Part shown: piece by piece, positions 61,592-64,000 of the stretch
How positions within the stretch are numbered: the stretch's first letter is position 1
Layout: each line of letters opens with the position of its first letter
NCBI RefSeq assembly: GCF_012273895.1
Contig: NC_052116.1
Coordinates: 7,750,001-7,814,000, forward strand
Direction: 5' to 3'
Length of the DNA stretch: 64,000 nt
Source: Zerene cesonia
Lineage: Eukaryota > Arthropoda > Insecta > Lepidoptera > Pieridae
Notes under the pieces: model-generated
What the model was told of the DNA's origin: nothing
What the model saw: only the letters and a program-made list of their open reading frames with translations
Databases searched by the model: none
Translations under genes and position numbers: made by a program

Positions 61592-61821
61592 AGTATACAG
61601 GGGGTTTCGGGGGCGATAAATCGATCTAGCTAGGAATTTTTTTTAGGAAATGTCATATTCGTGTTTTATTCGTGTTTTTTTTTTCTGACATCTATTGGTG
61701 AATAATAATACTATTTTGCTTCGTAGATAGCTGGACAACTGAAATAACACATAGGCACTTTTTATACCGATATTCCTACGGGATACGGACTTACGCGGTT
61801 TCAACCGCGGGTCACAGCTAG
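61592..61821 (+). mobile_element. Helitron-like element, single-unit relative of 45977
   Basis: From GGGGGTTTCGGGGGCGATAA through TCTAGCTAGGAATTTTTTT, a single ACATCTATTGGTGAATAATA unit, CCTACGGGATACGGACTTAC, to CGGGTCACAGCTAG/T. No (AT)n is attached; the 5' part is cut off. Confidence 0.65.
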
Positions 61822-62559
61822 TAATATTAGTATAGATGGTTAACAAGAACACATAGATTAGAAGGAACCTAACTATACCAAACCAGTATTAAAATTACAT
61901 TAAGCGAAATGAAACACCTAATGAAAGCCTATACGAAAATGTTCAAAACATCCAAAATTCTTGACTCTTTAACATTATGAAAATAATGTTTTAATAATTG
62001 AAAGGGTCTCGGCAACCCAATAAAGGAAATTAAAGCCAGCTAAAGCAATCACGACTGTTAGATTACGTTTTGTAACCTTTAATAAATTATTTTCGCAAAT
62101 CATCATTAGATTATCTTTTCAAGTGATAATGAATGTGATCCTGAATTATTAATCTATTCGGAATTTGTAATGGAATTTCAAAATTACATAGCTTCGAACG
62201 GTTTTGGTGTACTGTTTTAGTTTTTTTATTTTAATAGATTGCGATTTGACATTACAATGGGATGTAAATGAAACTATAGGTTTTAACAGCGTATTTTTAT
62301 TTAAAAGTAAAATTGAAATTAGATTTAAATATATTTAGATATTTAACACGGACCTCTTAGAAATAATGTTTATTAATATTTCTTGTTGTACGTATAACAT
62401 TAGTTTTCATAAGTAAATAAAATCGATTAAGTGCGAGTCTGAATCGACCGGGGGTTACATACAAATAAGCTAATAAATGTGATAGTGCCAAACACCACTT
62501 AACATACATTTTTGTTATATGGTAACAGAAACACATGATATCTAAAAATTTCAAACATC
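61822..62559. other. Nothing recognised
   Basis: AT-rich DNA between a Helitron-like element and a dispersed repeat. Confidence 0.5.
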
Positions 62560-62645
62560 TAACTGTCACGGTTCATGAGTGATAGACGGACGGACAGACA
62601 GATACACGGCAATTATTATCCACTGGTACCTACGGAACCACAAAA
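62560..62645 (+). repeat. Dispersed repeat with GACGGACGGACAGACAG core, copy 2
   Basis: AACTGTCACGGTTCATGAGT, the GACGGACGGACAGACAG run, and GGTACCTACGGAACCACAAA. The middle is shorter than in copy 1. Confidence 0.6.
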
Positions 62646-62945
62646 ATTAGTATCGCATCATCATATCGATTTTAGATGGAGTTTATTAATCTACTTACAA
62701 AACACGATCTATCACGGCTTAATACAATGACAGTTTAGTGAATAATGTTATTAGTTTGAAACGTCCATTAGCTTGCATTTATAGCAAAACTGGATAATTC
62801 GTTTACCCACTAGTTTATAGAAATTTGTATTGAATACTTGTTGATTTGTTCAATCATTCGTTTCTTAGACTATTACTATATAATACTATAATATAACTCA
62901 AAAGGGGGGTGTTGATTATTAGTTTGGTCGAATGTTCTGCAATTC

Positions 62946-63120
62946 TACATGCCTAGTTGATGTCAGTTGATAACAAATCGCAGCCAGTCACAAAGACTAT
63001 TAATAAAGTGATGGTGGTTGGGTCGAACAATGAATAAACAACGTATGAGCACCAAAACACAATTCATACGAATACGCCACGTTTCTATGTGATTCGTCAT
63101 TACATAGAATTCGACATATA
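62946..63120 (+). repeat. Diverged dispersed repeat, copy 2
   Basis: CAGTTGATAACAAATCGCAG, CCAGTCACAAAGACTA, AATAAACAACGTATGAGCAC and TCATACGAATACGCCACGTT match copy 1 in order. The two copies face each other across the window. Confidence 0.6.
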
Positions 63121-63280
63121 AACGAGTTTGAACAAGCTATGAAAAACGACATCTGTATCTTAACTAACAATTATTCATGCAACAGAATATTAAAACACAA
63201 TTAATAATCCGATACTACAATATCACAAACGTAAACTTTCTCGATCAATTATAACGGTATTTATTTAATTATTTCTACCC

Positions 63281-63496
63281 TCAAGTGGTGTTGGCAGAAT
63301 ATCAGCGTCAGGGTCCCATAGACTCTGACATTTATGCTGAGCCAAGACCCTTTTTAAGAACACGGTGCAAATTTGTCTCCGTCCTGTTTTTTTCTCTGTA
63401 TGTTAATTTTTCTTTGTTTAATTGTCTTATTTTGTAATTGTCATGTATTTAATGTGTTCTTTTAATAAACTTTTTATCTATCTATCTGTCTATCTA
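63281..63496 (+). mobile_element. Probable LINE 3' tail with (TCTA)n
   Basis: GTGGTGTTGGCAGAATATCA, AGCCAAGACCCTTTTTAAG, a T-rich stretch, AATAAACTTTT, and a (TATC)n tail at 63475-63496. Confidence 0.5.
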
Positions 63497-64000
63497 AACT
63501 TAACGCAGCAGAGCCCCAGCTCAAAGCCGTTCCATTCGCCCAGCAACGAAGACGGGATTTGTCCAGTCACCAAAACCCATTAAACCATTAGTCGCATGCA
63601 CGGATCGCAATTGTATCTGACCAATGAAGCGGACTTCCGTTCCTAATGGACCGGATATGGTTCGCTCGAGTGTAATCACTCAAAGACAGAGTTACTTGAG
63701 TGATTTGTGGCCAATTAGTTTCATTTGCGCGTGGAATTCGAGTTATTCTCTTGATTTGGCAATGTATCTCGTGCGTGCCCATATAATAACATGAATATTA
63801 TTGATGTAAGACTTCTGTTATGTGATATCAGTATCATCGTTTGGAGAGCGATGTTTGTAAAGATAAAAAGAAAGAAATAACATTTTATTTTGATAATAGA
63901 AACGAACGAAAAGAAAAGAGAACATTAAAATAAAAAACTACATAAAAATGATAATTTTTCACAAAAAATTCACGTAGTACTACTAAGTACATTTCTAGAT
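63497..64000. other. GC-richer end region, unassigned
   Basis: 63500-63780 is less AT-rich than its surroundings. A plus-strand frame gives AAEPQLKAVPFAQQRRRDLS and stops; a minus frame of 64 codons also exists. Neither resembles a known domain or the missing Beat exon. Confidence 0.35.

Overview
This 64 kb window is AT-rich, repeat-dense eukaryotic DNA, almost certainly from a moth or butterfly (Lepidoptera). The repeats point there: about twenty short Helitron-like elements of the Lep1 type (5' TC, 3' CTAG, inserted between A and T), a tRNA-related SINE ending in (ATG)n, a very common retroposon ending in ATGACATAAAAAA, and LINE remnants. There is no operon structure, no rRNA and no CRISPR. 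Three runs of exactly 1,000 N (from 2205, 6178 and 43241) are fixed-size scaffold gaps. The species cannot be fixed from the sequence.

Two host genes can be supported. (1) A compact cuticle-protein gene on the minus strand (24795-25169), 124 residues, with a signal peptide and a diverged Rebers-Riddiford chitin-binding region. A TATA box lies upstream and AATAAA lies downstream. (2) Part of a beaten-path (Beat) family immunoglobulin-domain gene on the plus strand. It is seen as three exons: 25870-26039, 52354-52531 and 54050-54189. The exons have good splice sites and matching phases (0/0, then 1/1). They encode the two halves of a first Ig domain, split by a 26.3 kb intron, and the start of a second Ig domain. 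The signal-peptide exon and the 3' exons were not found and probably lie outside the window.

Layout. 1-24.7 kb: no gene seen; Helitron-like elements, retroposon copies, a gap flanked by perfect inverted repeats, and unassigned AT-rich DNA. 24.7-26.1 kb: cuticle gene, a tRNA-bearing SINE with target-site duplication, and Beat exon A. 26.1-52.3 kb: the large Beat intron, packed with SINEs, a LINE endonuclease remnant, two long (AT)n tracts and the third gap. 52.3-54.2 kb: Beat exons B and C. 54.2-64 kb: probable Beat intron, with more repeats and one long unrecognised ORF.

Functionally, the Beat protein would be a secreted or surface Ig-family factor in neural adhesion and axon guidance, and the cuticle protein an extracellular structural protein. 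They share a locus but no pathway. Most other ORFs of 60-150 codons are chance frames in repeats or run across N. I found no convincing novel enzymatic or defence system. The most notable points are the Beat exons across the 26 kb intron, the gap-flanking repeats, a retroposon family that may derive from the LINE it brackets, and a composite tRNA-bearing SINE.
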